A stretch of DNA of 37,267 bases from Flavobacteriales bacterium (GCA_020631045.1 JAHDHZ010000026.1:1-37267), one strand, 5' to 3'. Shown: positions 1 to 8,096, counted from the stretch's first letter. Notes: a model not told the origin generated them from the letters alone. Program-made: numbers and translations.

Positions 1-231
1 GCCATGTTTTTTTCCTTTTAAATACTCAATTCTTTCTTTTATTTCACCACTTTTAAAATATCTTACAGCAATTCCAGAGAATGGGCTTTTTTTATAAAAA
101 TATAATCCTTCTGTTGAGTTTAAGTGTAAGTCTGATTTCTCTACAACGAGATTCGTTTTATGATTTCTGCTTGAGCAAGAAAGCAAGAGTAACAAAAAAC
201 CACTAAGAACGATTACTTTATTGAATTCCAT
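1..231 (-). CDS. MORN/YwqK-type lipoprotein, 3' part cut by window edge
   Basis: Reading leftward from an ATG at 231-229 gives 77 codons that stay open to the window edge. The protein begins with a lipoprotein signal (hydrophobic run FLLLLLSC, lipid-attachment Cys at 19). After a polar linker, residues about 44-77 have the pattern FSGIAVRYFKSGEIKERIEY followed by LKGKKHG, which is the MORN-like repeat seen in YwqK-family proteins. The ATG lies inside the last codons of the upstream YHYH gene, so the two frames overlap by 14 bp. This suggests translational coupling and membership of the same leftward operon. Role unknown; repeats of this kind are found in surface lipoproteins and in proteins named as YwqK antitoxins by similarity only. 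The gene is certainly incomplete here. Confidence 0.8.
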   Translation of the reverse strand, partial: MEFNKVIVLSGFLLLLLSCSSRNHKTNLVVEKSDLHLNSTEGLYFYKKSPFSGIAVRYFKSGEIKERIEYLKGKKHG

Positions 232-1042
232 TGGGGGACCCTTGATAATCACCTGCAAAAATCAGATAGTAAGCATTTTGATATGTCTCATTGATAATGT
301 GATAATGATATTCTTCTTCTGACGAATGTTGGGTAATGCTAATATGTCCTCCTGAAGCGTCAAGATCTTGGGGGTAATCATTTACAGAAGCGCATTTTCT
401 TCCATAAATAAAAAAACCATCAGATATGATTCCAACCAATTTATCATCATCATCTGACCAAGCTTTTGGTTCAAGGTGGTAATGATAACTTTGCGGTCCT
501 GTATGTGCAGCAGTGTAATCTAAAGAAGGTACCGCGTCATCTAAAGGAACATTTGGGCCTTCTTGATCATTGTAAATCATTGCACCACTAACGGCAATTC
601 CAATAGCTCCTAAACCAGTTGAGCTTGTATTACTTGCTTTTTGTGGGCTAACCGGTACAGTTAGGGTATAAGATCCTTGAAAATCATCAATATTACCAGG
701 AGCCATAAATTCATAACTAGTAGTTGTTGGCTCAACAAATAAAGGATGATTCTCTGCTGCTGCAGGAGTAACCAATGTGTTTCCCATAGGATCAACTGCT
801 GATCTCGCTGTAGTATTTGACCAATATGGAGAACTGTGATTTGGCAGCCCATTTGATTCTATGACTACCTGATCTCCATCTATAAATATATCTACATTTA
901 TGCTATCAAACGCACTATATGCTTGGTGTAGGTCACCAGTATTTGTATTGCTAGAGTCTTGGCCTTCTTCATTGTTCTTGTTACAAGAAGCTATGAAATA
1001 AAAAGTTATTAGGCTTATTAGTGTTAGATGCGTTGCTTTCAT
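218..1042 (-). CDS. YHYH-domain lipoprotein, copy 1
   Basis: 274-residue lipoprotein (signal peptide ending FIASC, Cys20). The mature part carries the YHYH domain: the tetrapeptide YHYH occurs at 186-189 and again at 245-248, with the conserved blocks GAIGIAVSG, KLVGIISDGFFIYGR and DLDASGG between or around them. YHYH proteins are widespread secreted proteins without an assigned biochemical function; the paired His/Tyr motifs suggest metal binding, which is inference. It lies 15 bp downstream of a close paralogue and differs mainly by an extra segment of roughly 25 residues near 78-120. The ATG at 1042 directly precedes the signal peptide. It is outer-membrane or periplasm anchored and part of the leftward operon headed by the sigma factor gene. 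Confidence 0.88.
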   Translation of the reverse strand: MKATHLTLISLITFYFIASCNKNNEEGQDSSNTNTGDLHQAYSAFDSINVDIFIDGDQVVIESNGLPNHSSPYWSNTTARSAVDPMGNTLVTPAAAENHPLFVEPTTTSYEFMAPGNIDDFQGSYTLTVPVSPQKASNTSSTGLGAIGIAVSGAMIYNDQEGPNVPLDDAVPSLDYTAAHTGPQSYHYHLEPKAWSDDDDKLVGIISDGFFIYGRKCASVNDYPQDLDASGGHISITQHSSEEEYHYHIINETYQNAYYLIFAGDYQGSPNGIQ

Positions 1043-1057
1043 GAGTAGCTATTTAAT

Positions 1058-1807
1058 TTATTGAATTCCATTAGGTGTTCCTTGGTAGTCTCCAGGAAAA
1101 AGTAAATAATAGGAATTACCAAACACTTCGTTTATGACATGGTAATGATACTCTCCATCAGGATTGTGAATGGTTGGGCCAAACTCTCCTCCAGAAGCAT
1201 CAAGGTCTGTAGGGTAAGTTCCATCGGGTTGTCTTCGCCCGTAAAGAAAGAATCCATCTGAAATAATACCTATTAATTTCTCATCGTCATATGATAAACT
1301 TGTGTTTTCAGGAACATTTGCGGCTTCTAAATGATAATGATATCCTGAAGGGCCATTGTGAGCCCCAGCATAATCTAATCCAGTAGCAGTTTGAACATCA
1401 AAGGGTCTATTGGGTCCTTCTTCATCATTAAAAATGGGCACGCCTGAAACAGCTATTCCGATAGCGCCCAAACTTGTTGCTGAACTAGAAGACGCTTTTT
1501 GTGGACTAATTGACACAGTAAGCGTGTAATTTCTCTCTGTTATGAATCCTGGGGTCGTATGATCACCTACTACTTGATCAATATGTAGCGCATGAGATTC
1601 TTCCCAATAAGGAGAAGTATGGTTGGGCAAACCATTTGATTCAATCACTACTTGATCTCCATCTAAATAGATCTCTGTGCTTTCTTGGTTAAATTCTGAA
1701 AAAGCGGGATGCAAGCTTGATAAAGTTGTGGTATCTGAATTGTCTTTACATGCTGCAAAGCAAACTATGCATACAAAGACTATGGCTGTATGTTTTGTAA
1801 GTCTCAT
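1058..1807 (-). CDS. YHYH-domain lipoprotein, copy 2
   Basis: 249-residue paralogue of the neighbouring YHYH lipoprotein. The lipoprotein signal ends CFAAC (Cys20). YHYH motifs are at 156-159 and 220-223, with GAIGIAVSG, KLIGIISDGFFLYGR and DLDASGG blocks in the same order. The N-terminal block DGDQVVIESNGLPNH and the C-terminal GDYQG(T/S)PNGIQ are almost identical in both copies, so the pair arose by tandem duplication. Only 9 bp separate its start from the stop of the EF-hand gene upstream, so it is co-transcribed. Function unknown; a metal- or ligand-binding role at the cell surface is plausible but not shown by the sequence. Confidence 0.88.
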   Translation of the reverse strand: MRLTKHTAIVFVCIVCFAACKDNSDTTTLSSLHPAFSEFNQESTEIYLDGDQVVIESNGLPNHTSPYWEESHALHIDQVVGDHTTPGFITERNYTLTVSISPQKASSSSATSLGAIGIAVSGVPIFNDEEGPNRPFDVQTATGLDYAGAHNGPSGYHYHLEAANVPENTSLSYDDEKLIGIISDGFFLYGRRQPDGTYPTDLDASGGEFGPTIHNPDGEYHYHVINEVFGNSYYLLFPGDYQGTPNGIQ

Positions 1808-1816
1808 TTTTTTATT

Positions 1817-2125
1817 TTATTGTCTGTTTTCTCTTGGTCTTTCTCTTCTTTCTGGTTTTGGAGCATTTTCTAATTCTTCTTTAGAAATAAAACCATTGCC
1901 ATTGACATCTATTTTCAAAAAATCTTTAGTCAGTGGGCCTTTCACTTCTTCAACTGATAATTGATTGTCGGCATTAAGATCAAGTTTTTCAAATAATTCT
2001 TCGATTGAGGGTGGTCTGTTTTGTCTATGGTTTGGTCTTTCTGAATTATTTTGTTGTGCACTACATCCAAAAGATATAAGTGTTAATATAGCAATTGCTG
2101 ATAAGTTTGGGTTTATTATTTTCAT
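1817..2125 (-). CDS. Small EF-hand lipoprotein
   Basis: 102 residues with a lipoprotein signal ending SFGC (Cys21). Two canonical EF-hand loops follow: residues 49-60 (D, N, D, Q, S, E at the coordinating positions) and 73-84 (D, N, N, F, S, E with Gly at position 6). The tail is rich in Pro, Arg and Glu. The protein should bind two calcium ions in the periplasm or at the outer surface. It lies between the Spy/CpxP-like gene and the YHYH pair in the same leftward operon, which links calcium to whatever this locus does. No catalytic domain is visible, so it is probably a calcium buffer, sensor or adaptor. Confidence 0.87.
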   Translation of the reverse strand: MKIINPNLSAIAILTLISFGCSAQQNNSERPNHRQNRPPSIEELFEKLDLNADNQLSVEEVKGPLTKDFLKIDVNGNGFISKEELENAPKPERRERPRENRQ

Positions 2126-2156
2126 AATGTTGTGTGGTTATTGATCTTTAATTGTT

Positions 2157-2648
2157 TTAGACATTTTTATTGGATGATTCCTTCGCTCTTTTCTTGTTTT
2201 TTTTTGCCCTTAACAACAAAATCTGAACAAACTCATCGATGAAAAGCTCAAAATTATCTAATTGATCATCTCTTAAAAGCTTTTTAACCTCTAAAAAATG
2301 CTTATACGTAACCTCTATTTTTTGAGATTCTAAAGCTTTAATGTTTTGCTTTTGTAAAAGCAAATTATGTGCGGTATCTCTTTTTAATGGCTCAAAATAT
2401 TCAGCTAATTTTTGCTTTTGTGTACGTTCAATTTTTAAGATTTCTTGATGATGTTGTTCGGCAAGCTTTTCAAACTGATTTTTTTGTTGGTCGTCTAATT
2501 CAAGAATCTCAAAAGCTTTATTTAAAAAATTTGGCCTCCTATTTTTATGATGATGATTAGGCTTAGAAAAGAAAAAAAAGCAGATTAGCCCAATATTAAT
2601 AAGCAATAAAAACAGTGTGGTGTATTTAAAAAATTGTTCGTTGCGCAT
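2157..2648 (-). CDS. Membrane-anchored Spy/CpxP-like protein
   Basis: 163 residues: one N-terminal transmembrane segment (about 9-27), a His/Lys/Arg-rich stretch (NHHHKNRRPN), then an almost wholly helical, charged domain (about 45-150) beginning LELDDQQKNQFEKLAEQHHQ. This resembles the Spy/CpxP/heavy-metal-resistance helical fold, whose members begin with an LTxxQ-type helix; the match is by layout, not strong identity. Its ATG overlaps the stop of the anti-sigma-like gene (TAATG), showing translational coupling. In Bacteroidota such a protein after a sigma/anti-sigma pair is often a periplasmic sensor arm, so it may modulate the sigma switch; that is inference. Confidence 0.72.
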   Translation of the reverse strand: MRNEQFFKYTTLFLLLINIGLICFFFFSKPNHHHKNRRPNFLNKAFEILELDDQQKNQFEKLAEQHHQEILKIERTQKQKLAEYFEPLKRDTAHNLLLQKQNIKALESQKIEVTYKHFLEVKKLLRDDQLDNFELFIDEFVQILLLRAKKNKKRAKESSNKNV

Positions 2649-2941
2649 TATTCATAAATGTTATAAGATGTTACTACGTTTTGGTACTTTCCAAGATCAT
2701 TCTTTGCTTGAAATCTTGAGTGATTTTCAACTTTGGTTCTGAAAATTAAAGCAGATGTATTGATGATGATCAAAAATGAGGCAGCAACCATAATCCATCT
2801 TTTATTTTGCTGATAAAAAGAATAATTATTCTTCTCATCAATAGCATTAAGGATAGAAGCAAACAATTCATCATTTGGCTTTGCTCTATCTGAGCCCTGC
2901 ATTGAATTAAAAACGTTATTTATCCACTGATCTTTTTGCAT
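2648..2941 (-). CDS. Small single-pass membrane protein, probable anti-sigma factor
   Basis: 97 residues from the ATG at 2941. A longer frame begins at a TTG (2989) inside the sigma factor gene, but the ATG is preferred because it lies just after the sigma stop. An N-terminal cytoplasmic domain of about 48 residues (beginning MQKDQWINNVFNSMQGSDRA) is followed by one transmembrane segment (WIMVAASFLIIINTSALIF) and a short periplasmic tail. It has no zinc-binding HxxxCxxC motif. Position immediately downstream of an ECF sigma gene, size and topology fit an anti-sigma factor, but the sequence itself is not diagnostic. It is translationally coupled to the following Spy/CpxP-like gene. Confidence 0.68.
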   Translation of the reverse strand: MQKDQWINNVFNSMQGSDRAKPNDELFASILNAIDEKNNYSFYQQNKRWIMVAASFLIIINTSALIFRTKVENHSRFQAKNDLGKYQNVVTSYNIYE

Positions 2942-2969
2942 TCTATATATGTTTAGACTCTTACTTTTC

Positions 2970-3524
2970 TTATTTCCTTCGCTCGTCAAACTTTTTTTCT
3001 AAATAAACTCTTAATTTCTTTTTTGCTCTTTGCAACAAAGACTCTACTGCTTTTAAAGACATTTCCATCACATCTGCTACTTGTTGTCTGGGTAAATTTT
3101 CAATAAAGCTCAGTATAAATGCTGTTTTTTGACTTTCTGGCAAATATTCTATTGCCTCAAATAAAGCCAGCGCTTCTTCTTTTTTTTCTAAAATTATTCC
3201 AGGGTGCTTAAAATCCTTTGTGTTCAAACCATTTTCAAACAATCCAATGGAATGATGTTTTTTAAGTTTATTAATGCAGTTGATCGACGTATTTATTGTT
3301 ATTCTATAAATCCAAGTTTCAACCGATGAGTTGCCTTTGAATTTGTGTGCGTTGTCGTAAATTTTTATAAATACATCTTGAGTAACCTCTTCAGCATTGT
3401 TATTGTTTTTCGTATAGCTTAACGCGGTATTGAAAACTTTTGAAGAGAATTTTTTGTACAGGCTCTCAAAAGCTTTTTGATCTTTTTTTGCTATTAATTT
3501 TAAAAGTCCTTTATCTAAATCCAA
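2970..3524 (-). CDS. ECF-type RNA polymerase sigma factor
   Basis: 184 residues with both ECF domains. Region 2 (about 20-95) contains the -10 recognition helix context AEEVTQDVFIKIYDNAHKF and TWIYRITINTSINCINKLKKH. Region 4 (about 120-178) includes LPESQKTAFILSFIENLPRQQVADVMEMS in two adjoining blocks and the helix-turn-helix before LQRAKKKL. The only start in the expected place is TTG at 3524, because no ATG occurs upstream in frame before the promoter region. It heads the leftward operon with its probable anti-sigma factor and is divergent from the CotH gene, so it is the obvious candidate regulator of both operons. Its target promoter cannot be read from one locus. Confidence 0.9.
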   Translation of the reverse strand: MDLDKGLLKLIAKKDQKAFESLYKKFSSKVFNTALSYTKNNNNAEEVTQDVFIKIYDNAHKFKGNSSVETWIYRITINTSINCINKLKKHHSIGLFENGLNTKDFKHPGIILEKKEEALALFEAIEYLPESQKTAFILSFIENLPRQQVADVMEMSLKAVESLLQRAKKKLRVYLEKKFDERRK

Positions 3525-3539
3525 AGAAGTAAAGTAATG

Positions 3540-3564
3540 AAAAAAACTATTAAATAGTTTTTTT
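3540..3564. promoter_or_regulatory. Perfect 25-bp palindrome in the divergent promoter region
   Basis: Arms of 12 bp (AAAAAAACTATT and its exact complement) flank a single central A at 3552. The element lies between the divergent sigma-factor start (3524) and the CotH start (3623). In a divergent region it cannot be the end of either gene, so an operator or promoter-associated cruciform is more likely than a terminator. The A/T tracts make part of the match cheap, but the CTATT-A-AATAG core is also symmetric. Confidence 0.5.
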
Positions 3565-3622
3565 AGTATTTAAGCGAAGGGTTTTTGTTTTTCTGATGTC
3601 TAAGGTAGTAAATGTAAAAAAC

Positions 3623-6028
3623 ATGAAAACAAAACATTACATAACTATTTTGCTAATTTGTCTCAAAGCTGTTGTTTTTGCTCAACAATTGCCTGCAGAG
3701 ATGTATTATTCTCAAGATAGTACAATACTATATACAGGAGGTAAAGAACCTCAAGGCTTGTATGATATTAACACAGTAAGACAAGTAAACTTATATTTTG
3801 ATCAATCAAATTTTTGGACTCAATTAGAGAACAATTATGAGTCTGAAACTCTTTTGCAAGCATCTTTAGATCTTGATGGAGTTTTTTTAGATAGTGTTGG
3901 AGTTCGGTTTAGAGGCAATACTTCATATAGACAAATTGGAACTGCTGAAAAAAAATCTTTTAAAATAGAGACAGATTTCATTGTTGATGATCAAGATTTA
4001 TTAGGGTATAAAAACTTAAAATTCAATAACGCTCATGAAGACCCCTCTTTTATGCGTGAAGTGCTTTATGGAGCAATGGCCAGAAAATATATTCCAATTG
4101 CCAAAGCAAACTTTGTAAAGTTGTATATAAACAATCAAAATTGGGGAGTTTATCCCAATGTGCAGTCTGTTGATAAAACAATGCTTGAAGAGTGGTTTTT
4201 AAGTAATGATGGAGCTCGTTTCAGAGCTACAACTGATGAGAATAGCCCAGGTGGAGGCGGACCTGGCGGAGGAGGTCCAGGCGGAGGAGGCCCGGGTGGA
4301 GGAGGTCCTGGTGGCGGAGGCAATTGGGGCAACGGAACAGCTGCATTGAATTATTTAGGAAACGATACATCAGACTACCAAGAACAATACAGCTTAAAAT
4401 CAAGTGATATATCAAGTCCTTGGCAAAAATTGATAGATGCCTGTCAAGTCTTAGATCAAGCAAGCTCAGTGAACTTGGCTACTGTTTGGCAAAAAATAGA
4501 CATTGACAAGGCGCTGTGGTTTTTAGCTGCCGAGAACATATTTACAGATGATGACAGTTATACTATGAAAGGTGAGATGGATTATATGGTTTATTATGAA
4601 CCCGAAACAGACAGAACCACTCCTTTAGAATACGATGGCAATTCAACTTTTTTAATTGATCAGGCAACCAGTAATGATTGGAGTCCTTTCAAAAATGTAA
4701 ATGATCAAAACTACCCTTTGTTGAATAAATTATTAAATATACCTGAGTTAAGGCAGCGGTATTTAGCTCACTATAGAACTATATTAGACGAATCATTTAC
4801 AACTACTAAAATAACTGAATTGGTTAATTTTTATGATTCATTAATTGGTAGTGAAGTTGTGAGTGATCCAAAAAAATTATATAGTACTTCTGATTATTAC
4901 AATGAGTTACCTGACATTATTTCATTTGTCACGAACAGAAGAAATGCTCTTTTATTAAATTCTGAGGTATCACAAATAGCTCCAACTATATCATCTTCAG
5001 TTTATTATAATAGTCAAATGGAGTTATTCACAAAGCCAGATGAGAATGAAGTGGTGAATATTCAAGCTACTGTTAACTCGTCAACTGGAATCAATGGTGT
5101 TTATCTTTATTATACAAATGGCCTTGTAGGAAATTTTCAAAAAACAGAAATGTTTGATGATGGTTTACACAATGATGAATCGGCAAACGATGGTGTGTAC
5201 GGAGCAAACATTCCAGGTTATCTTTCGGGCAATATTGTGCGTTATTATATTGAGGCAATCTCGGCAAATTCAGCAAATTCTTCAAGCTATCTACCTGTAG
5301 GAGCAGAGCACGATGTGTTTACATATAAAGTGAACGGAACATCTAGTTCACCTAATGGAGTAGTTGTAAATGAACTGATGGCTTCAAATTCAAATACGGC
5401 GACAGATGAACAAGGTGAGTATGACGATTGGATTGAGTTGTATAACACCAATAGTTTTGCAGTTGATCTCAGTGGTTTTTATTTATCTGATGATCCTGAC
5501 AATATTACAAATTGGCAAATTCCACAAGGTACATCAATTGGTCCGAATGAGTATTTAATTTTTTGGTGTGACGATAATACCAATGATGGACCTTTACACA
5601 CTGATTTTAAATTGTCAAGTAATGGCGAGTCTGTCGTACTTGCAAATTCTTCACAAAATATTGTTGATCAAGTTGATTTTCAAGCACAAGATTCAGATAT
5701 TTCATGGGCAAGAAGTCCGAATGGATCAGGACCATTTCTTTTTAAAGAACCAACTTTTGGATTTTCAAATGACAATGTAAATAGTCTAAATTCAATTTCT
5801 TTAGGCCAAGAGTTTATTCAGCTTTATCCTAATCCAGCTAAAGAATTTATACATGTTACAATTAGCCAAAATATAGGTGATGAGTTACTTGAAATATACT
5901 CTTCTACCGGAAGTTTAATTTATCAGTCAGCTATATCTAAAGAGTTGAGAATTAATCTTGAACAATTTTCTGCAGGACTTTATGTAGCAAAATGTGGTGG
6001 CGCATCTCAAAGATTTATTCTTAGATAG
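3623..6028 (+). CDS. Secreted CotH kinase-family protein with lamin-tail and T9SS sorting domains
   Basis: 801 residues from the ATG at 3623. An ATG at 3596 would add nine residues ahead of an otherwise clean signal peptide (MKTKHYITILLICLKAVVFA). The CotH-like kinase domain runs from about 45 to 400: GVRFRGNTSYR, KKSFKIETDF, LLGYKNLKFNN, NWGVYPNVQSVD, then AAENIFTDDDSYTMKG and the probable metal-binding EYDGNSTF. CotH proteins are atypical secreted or spore-coat protein kinases. A Gly/Pro repeat interrupts the domain. About 470-570 is a beta domain (FDDGLHNDESANDGVYGA), about 575-690 a lamin-tail domain (VNELMASNSN, DDWIELYNT), and the last 75 residues (LYPNPAKEF ... GLYVAKCGG) a type IX secretion sorting domain. 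It heads the rightward operon. Substrate unknown. Confidence 0.88.
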   Translation: MKTKHYITILLICLKAVVFAQQLPAEMYYSQDSTILYTGGKEPQGLYDINTVRQVNLYFDQSNFWTQLENNYESETLLQASLDLDGVFLDSVGVRFRGNTSYRQIGTAEKKSFKIETDFIVDDQDLLGYKNLKFNNAHEDPSFMREVLYGAMARKYIPIAKANFVKLYINNQNWGVYPNVQSVDKTMLEEWFLSNDGARFRATTDENSPGGGGPGGGGPGGGGPGGGGPGGGGNWGNGTAALNYLGNDTSDYQEQYSLKSSDISSPWQKLIDACQVLDQASSVNLATVWQKIDIDKALWFLAAENIFTDDDSYTMKGEMDYMVYYEPETDRTTPLEYDGNSTFLIDQATSNDWSPFKNVNDQNYPLLNKLLNIPELRQRYLAHYRTILDESFTTTKITELVNFYDSLIGSEVVSDPKKLYSTSDYYNELPDIISFVTNRRNALLLNSEVSQIAPTISSSVYYNSQMELFTKPDENEVVNIQATVNSSTGINGVYLYYTNGLVGNFQKTEMFDDGLHNDESANDGVYGANIPGYLSGNIVRYYIEAISANSANSSSYLPVGAEHDVFTYKVNGTSSSPNGVVVNELMASNSNTATDEQGEYDDWIELYNTNSFAVDLSGFYLSDDPDNITNWQIPQGTSIGPNEYLIFWCDDNTNDGPLHTDFKLSSNGESVVLANSSQNIVDQVDFQAQDSDISWARSPNGSGPFLFKEPTFGFSNDNVNSLNSISLGQEFIQLYPNPAKEFIHVTISQNIGDELLEIYSSTGSLIYQSAISKELRINLEQFSAGLYVAKCGGASQRFILR
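4250..4321 (+). repeat. 15-bp tandem repeat encoding Gly4-Pro units
   Basis: Five units of about 15 bp encode GGGGP repeats inside the CotH-like kinase domain. Codons vary between units (GGT, GGA, GGC, GGG), so the repeat is not a recent slippage product. The stretch is much more GC-rich than its surroundings. The complementary strand reads as a proline-rich frame, which is an artefact. Confidence 0.9.
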
Positions 6029-6031
6029 AAG

Positions 6032-6724
6032 ATGATTTCAATTAAAAAAAACTATAAGAAATTAGTGAGATTAATATTCGTATTCATCTTACTATGCTCT
6101 AGTTTTCTTGTGTTTTCTCAACAAACATCTATTGGTGTTTGGTCTTCTGTTGACATTAGAAAAAAAATAAACAAAAATTGGATCGTTAAATCTGAATTAG
6201 CTTACAGAAACATTTATCAAAACTCAAAAGATAAATTCTTAGATCTCGCGGTACGCTATAAGCTAAATAAAAAAATAAAAATTGGATTAGGGTATCGGTA
6301 TGGCATTGAACAAAATATGGGGTCACCAATCGAATACAGCAATAGATTAAATGTTGATGTAAAAAGTAAGTTTAAGATTTTACCCAAAACAAAAATTGAG
6401 CACCGGGTTCGATTTCAAAGAAAATACGCTGAAATGTTCACAAGTACTGATGGATTTTTAGCGACTAACACATTGAGAAATAGGATTAAAATAGATCACA
6501 AAACCACTAAAAAAATCAATATCATTAGTAGCTATGAATTGTTCGCAAAACAAAGCTTTAAAGAGGCTTTATTTTTTGCTCGCCAAAGAGCACTTTTAGG
6601 TGTTGATTATCAAATTAGCAAGAAGAGTACATTTAATTGTTCATATATCTTTCAAGAAGAATTGCAAGTAATAAATCCTCTGAAGCAACATATTATATCA
6701 TTCTCATACAGTTTTGAAATTTGA
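6032..6724 (+). CDS. DUF2490-like outer-membrane beta-barrel protein
   Basis: 230 residues with a signal peptide (hydrophobic LIFVFILLCSSFLVFS, mature from about QQTSIG). The rest is built from alternating amphipathic strands (IGVWSSVDIRKKINKNW, FLDLAVRYKLNKKIKIGLGYRYG, TKIEHRVRFQRKY, FNCSYIFQEELQV) and ends in an aromatic C-terminal strand (SFSYSFEI), as expected of an outer-membrane barrel. The pattern matches the DUF2490 family, whose function is unknown. It begins 3 bp after the CotH stop and its stop overlaps the next start, so it belongs to that operon. It could be a pore or anchor for the system. Confidence 0.8.
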   Translation: MISIKKNYKKLVRLIFVFILLCSSFLVFSQQTSIGVWSSVDIRKKINKNWIVKSELAYRNIYQNSKDKFLDLAVRYKLNKKIKIGLGYRYGIEQNMGSPIEYSNRLNVDVKSKFKILPKTKIEHRVRFQRKYAEMFTSTDGFLATNTLRNRIKIDHKTTKKINIISSYELFAKQSFKEALFFARQRALLGVDYQISKKSTFNCSYIFQEELQVINPLKQHIISFSYSFEI

Positions 6725-7470
6725 TACTTGATAAAGACATAGAGCACTTTGAGTCAATTACACTTGAAGAAATGAATCAGGTTAAATTAATGGACCGTAT
6801 TGAAACTAAGTTTGTTTTATCTGTCAATCAAATTTCGAGTCTTTTTCAAACACTAATGCCTTATTATAGAGTTGTTTCTTTTCAAGGAGAAGTCATGCCA
6901 ACATACAATACAGTTTACTATGATACTGAAAATCTATTTTTTTACAGAGAGCATCACCGAAAAAGAAATGATAGATATAAGGTGAGATTTAGAAATTATG
7001 TTGATACTAACATTACCTTCTTGGAGGTTAAGCATAAAAAAAATGGCCGTGTTGGTAAACAGAGAATTCAAGTTGAAAATGAAAATTTTACTTTAAACCC
7101 TGATTTACTTGAGTTTCTTCACCAAAAAAAAATAAACAAGCAGGATTTAAAAATTTCATTAGAAAACCAATATAAGAGAATTACATTAGTCTCAAATTAT
7201 TCTATAGAACGAGTCACCTTTGATTTTGATATTAGATTTAAATATCAAAACAAACAAGCCAATTTAGGCAAGATTGTTATCATTGAATTAAAAGAACCTA
7301 TAAGGTCTCGGTCAAGTAAACTTTATCACAGTTTAAAACAAATGAACGTATTGCCTTACAATCTCAGTAAGTACTGTGTTGGGTTAATAAAAACAAGAGG
7401 TTTAGAAAACCTTAAGTACAATAGGTTTAAAAAAAAATTATTGAAAATTGATAAAATAAATGCCCTATGA
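6721..7470 (+). CDS. VTC-domain protein (polyphosphate-polymerase type tunnel enzyme)
   Basis: 249 residues of the VTC domain, a triphosphate-tunnel fold whose yeast member Vtc4 makes polyphosphate from ATP. Tunnel residues are recognisable: E28-x-K30 (IETKF), K87/R89/R91 (KVRFRNY), E102 and K104 (LEVKHKKNGRVGKQRI), E189 (IIELKEPI) and SKYCVG at 216-221. The start is TTG at 6721, overlapping the preceding stop by 4 bp (TTGA). An ATG at 6772 would remove the conserved SITLEEMNQVKLMDRIETKF-type lead-in. It has no transmembrane segment, and the following DUF4956 protein overlapping its stop is its likely membrane partner. Polymerase activity is inferred from the family. Confidence 0.87.
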   Translation: MILDKDIEHFESITLEEMNQVKLMDRIETKFVLSVNQISSLFQTLMPYYRVVSFQGEVMPTYNTVYYDTENLFFYREHHRKRNDRYKVRFRNYVDTNITFLEVKHKKNGRVGKQRIQVENENFTLNPDLLEFLHQKKINKQDLKISLENQYKRITLVSNYSIERVTFDFDIRFKYQNKQANLGKIVIIELKEPIRSRSSKLYHSLKQMNVLPYNLSKYCVGLIKTRGLENLKYNRFKKKLLKIDKINAL

Positions 7471-8096
7471 ATATAAATTGGTTTGATGAGGATGTATACA
7501 AACTTTTAATGCGATTGTCTATAAATCTTGTATTTATAACAATTATTGTTCGCTATATCTATTATAGAATAACTCAGCGTAAAGACTATTTATTTACGTA
7601 CTATTTGATAGGCTTTATTATCTTTTTTATTTGTTTTTCTTTGAAGAAGCTTGATATAGATACAGGTATGGGGCTTGGCCTTTTTGCTATTTTTAGCATT
7701 ATAAGGTACAGAACAAGTCAAATAGAGATTAAAGAAATGACCTATCTTTTTATTGTAATTGGGCTCAGTGTTGTGAATTCTTTGGCGTCAAATAAAATCT
7801 CTATGACTGAACTTTTAATTGTAAATGGTTTTATGTTGACTCTAACCTATTTACTTGAATATTACTGGCTATTGAAACATGAAACCCGAAAAACAATTGT
7901 CTTTGAAAACATCAAACTTGTGCATCACAATGAAATGCATTTATTAAAAAAAGAAATAGAGAAAAGAACTGGTTTAAAAATTAATCGACTTGAAGTGGGT
8001 AAGATTAATTTTTTAGATGATACAGCTCAAGTTAGGATCTTTTATTACGATGATGAACAGGCTCTTTCAGATTATAATCAAACAAGCCAACAATAA
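7467..8096 (+). CDS. DUF4956 membrane protein
   Basis: 209 residues. Four or five transmembrane segments lie between about 15 and 135 (SINLVFITIIVRYIYY, YYLIGFIIFFICFSL, GLGLFAIFSII, YLFIVIGLSVVNSL, LLIVNGFMLTLTYLL). The family hallmark GLGLFAIFSIIRYRT is at 69-83. The C-terminal 70 residues form a cytoplasmic domain (MHLLKKEIEKRTGLKINRLE). It overlaps the VTC gene by 4 bp (ATGA), so the two are translated together. VTC and DUF4956 genes are frequent neighbours in bacteria, which suggests that this protein anchors the enzyme or moves its product across the inner membrane; the biochemical role is not known. Confidence 0.86.
   Translation: MNINWFDEDVYKLLMRLSINLVFITIIVRYIYYRITQRKDYLFTYYLIGFIIFFICFSLKKLDIDTGMGLGLFAIFSIIRYRTSQIEIKEMTYLFIVIGLSVVNSLASNKISMTELLIVNGFMLTLTYLLEYYWLLKHETRKTIVFENIKLVHHNEMHLLKKEIEKRTGLKINRLEVGKINFLDDTAQVRIFYYDDEQALSDYNQTSQQ

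Noticed and set aside
2942-2989. TTG start for the anti-sigma-like protein inside the sigma gene
   Set aside because: The added residues (TSEGNKKSKSLN) mirror the basic end of the sigma frame and the ATG at 2941 gives a more ordinary start.
4150-4332. Proline-rich frame on the minus strand inside the CotH gene
   Set aside because: It is the complement of the Gly4-Pro repeat; the plus-strand gene explains it completely.
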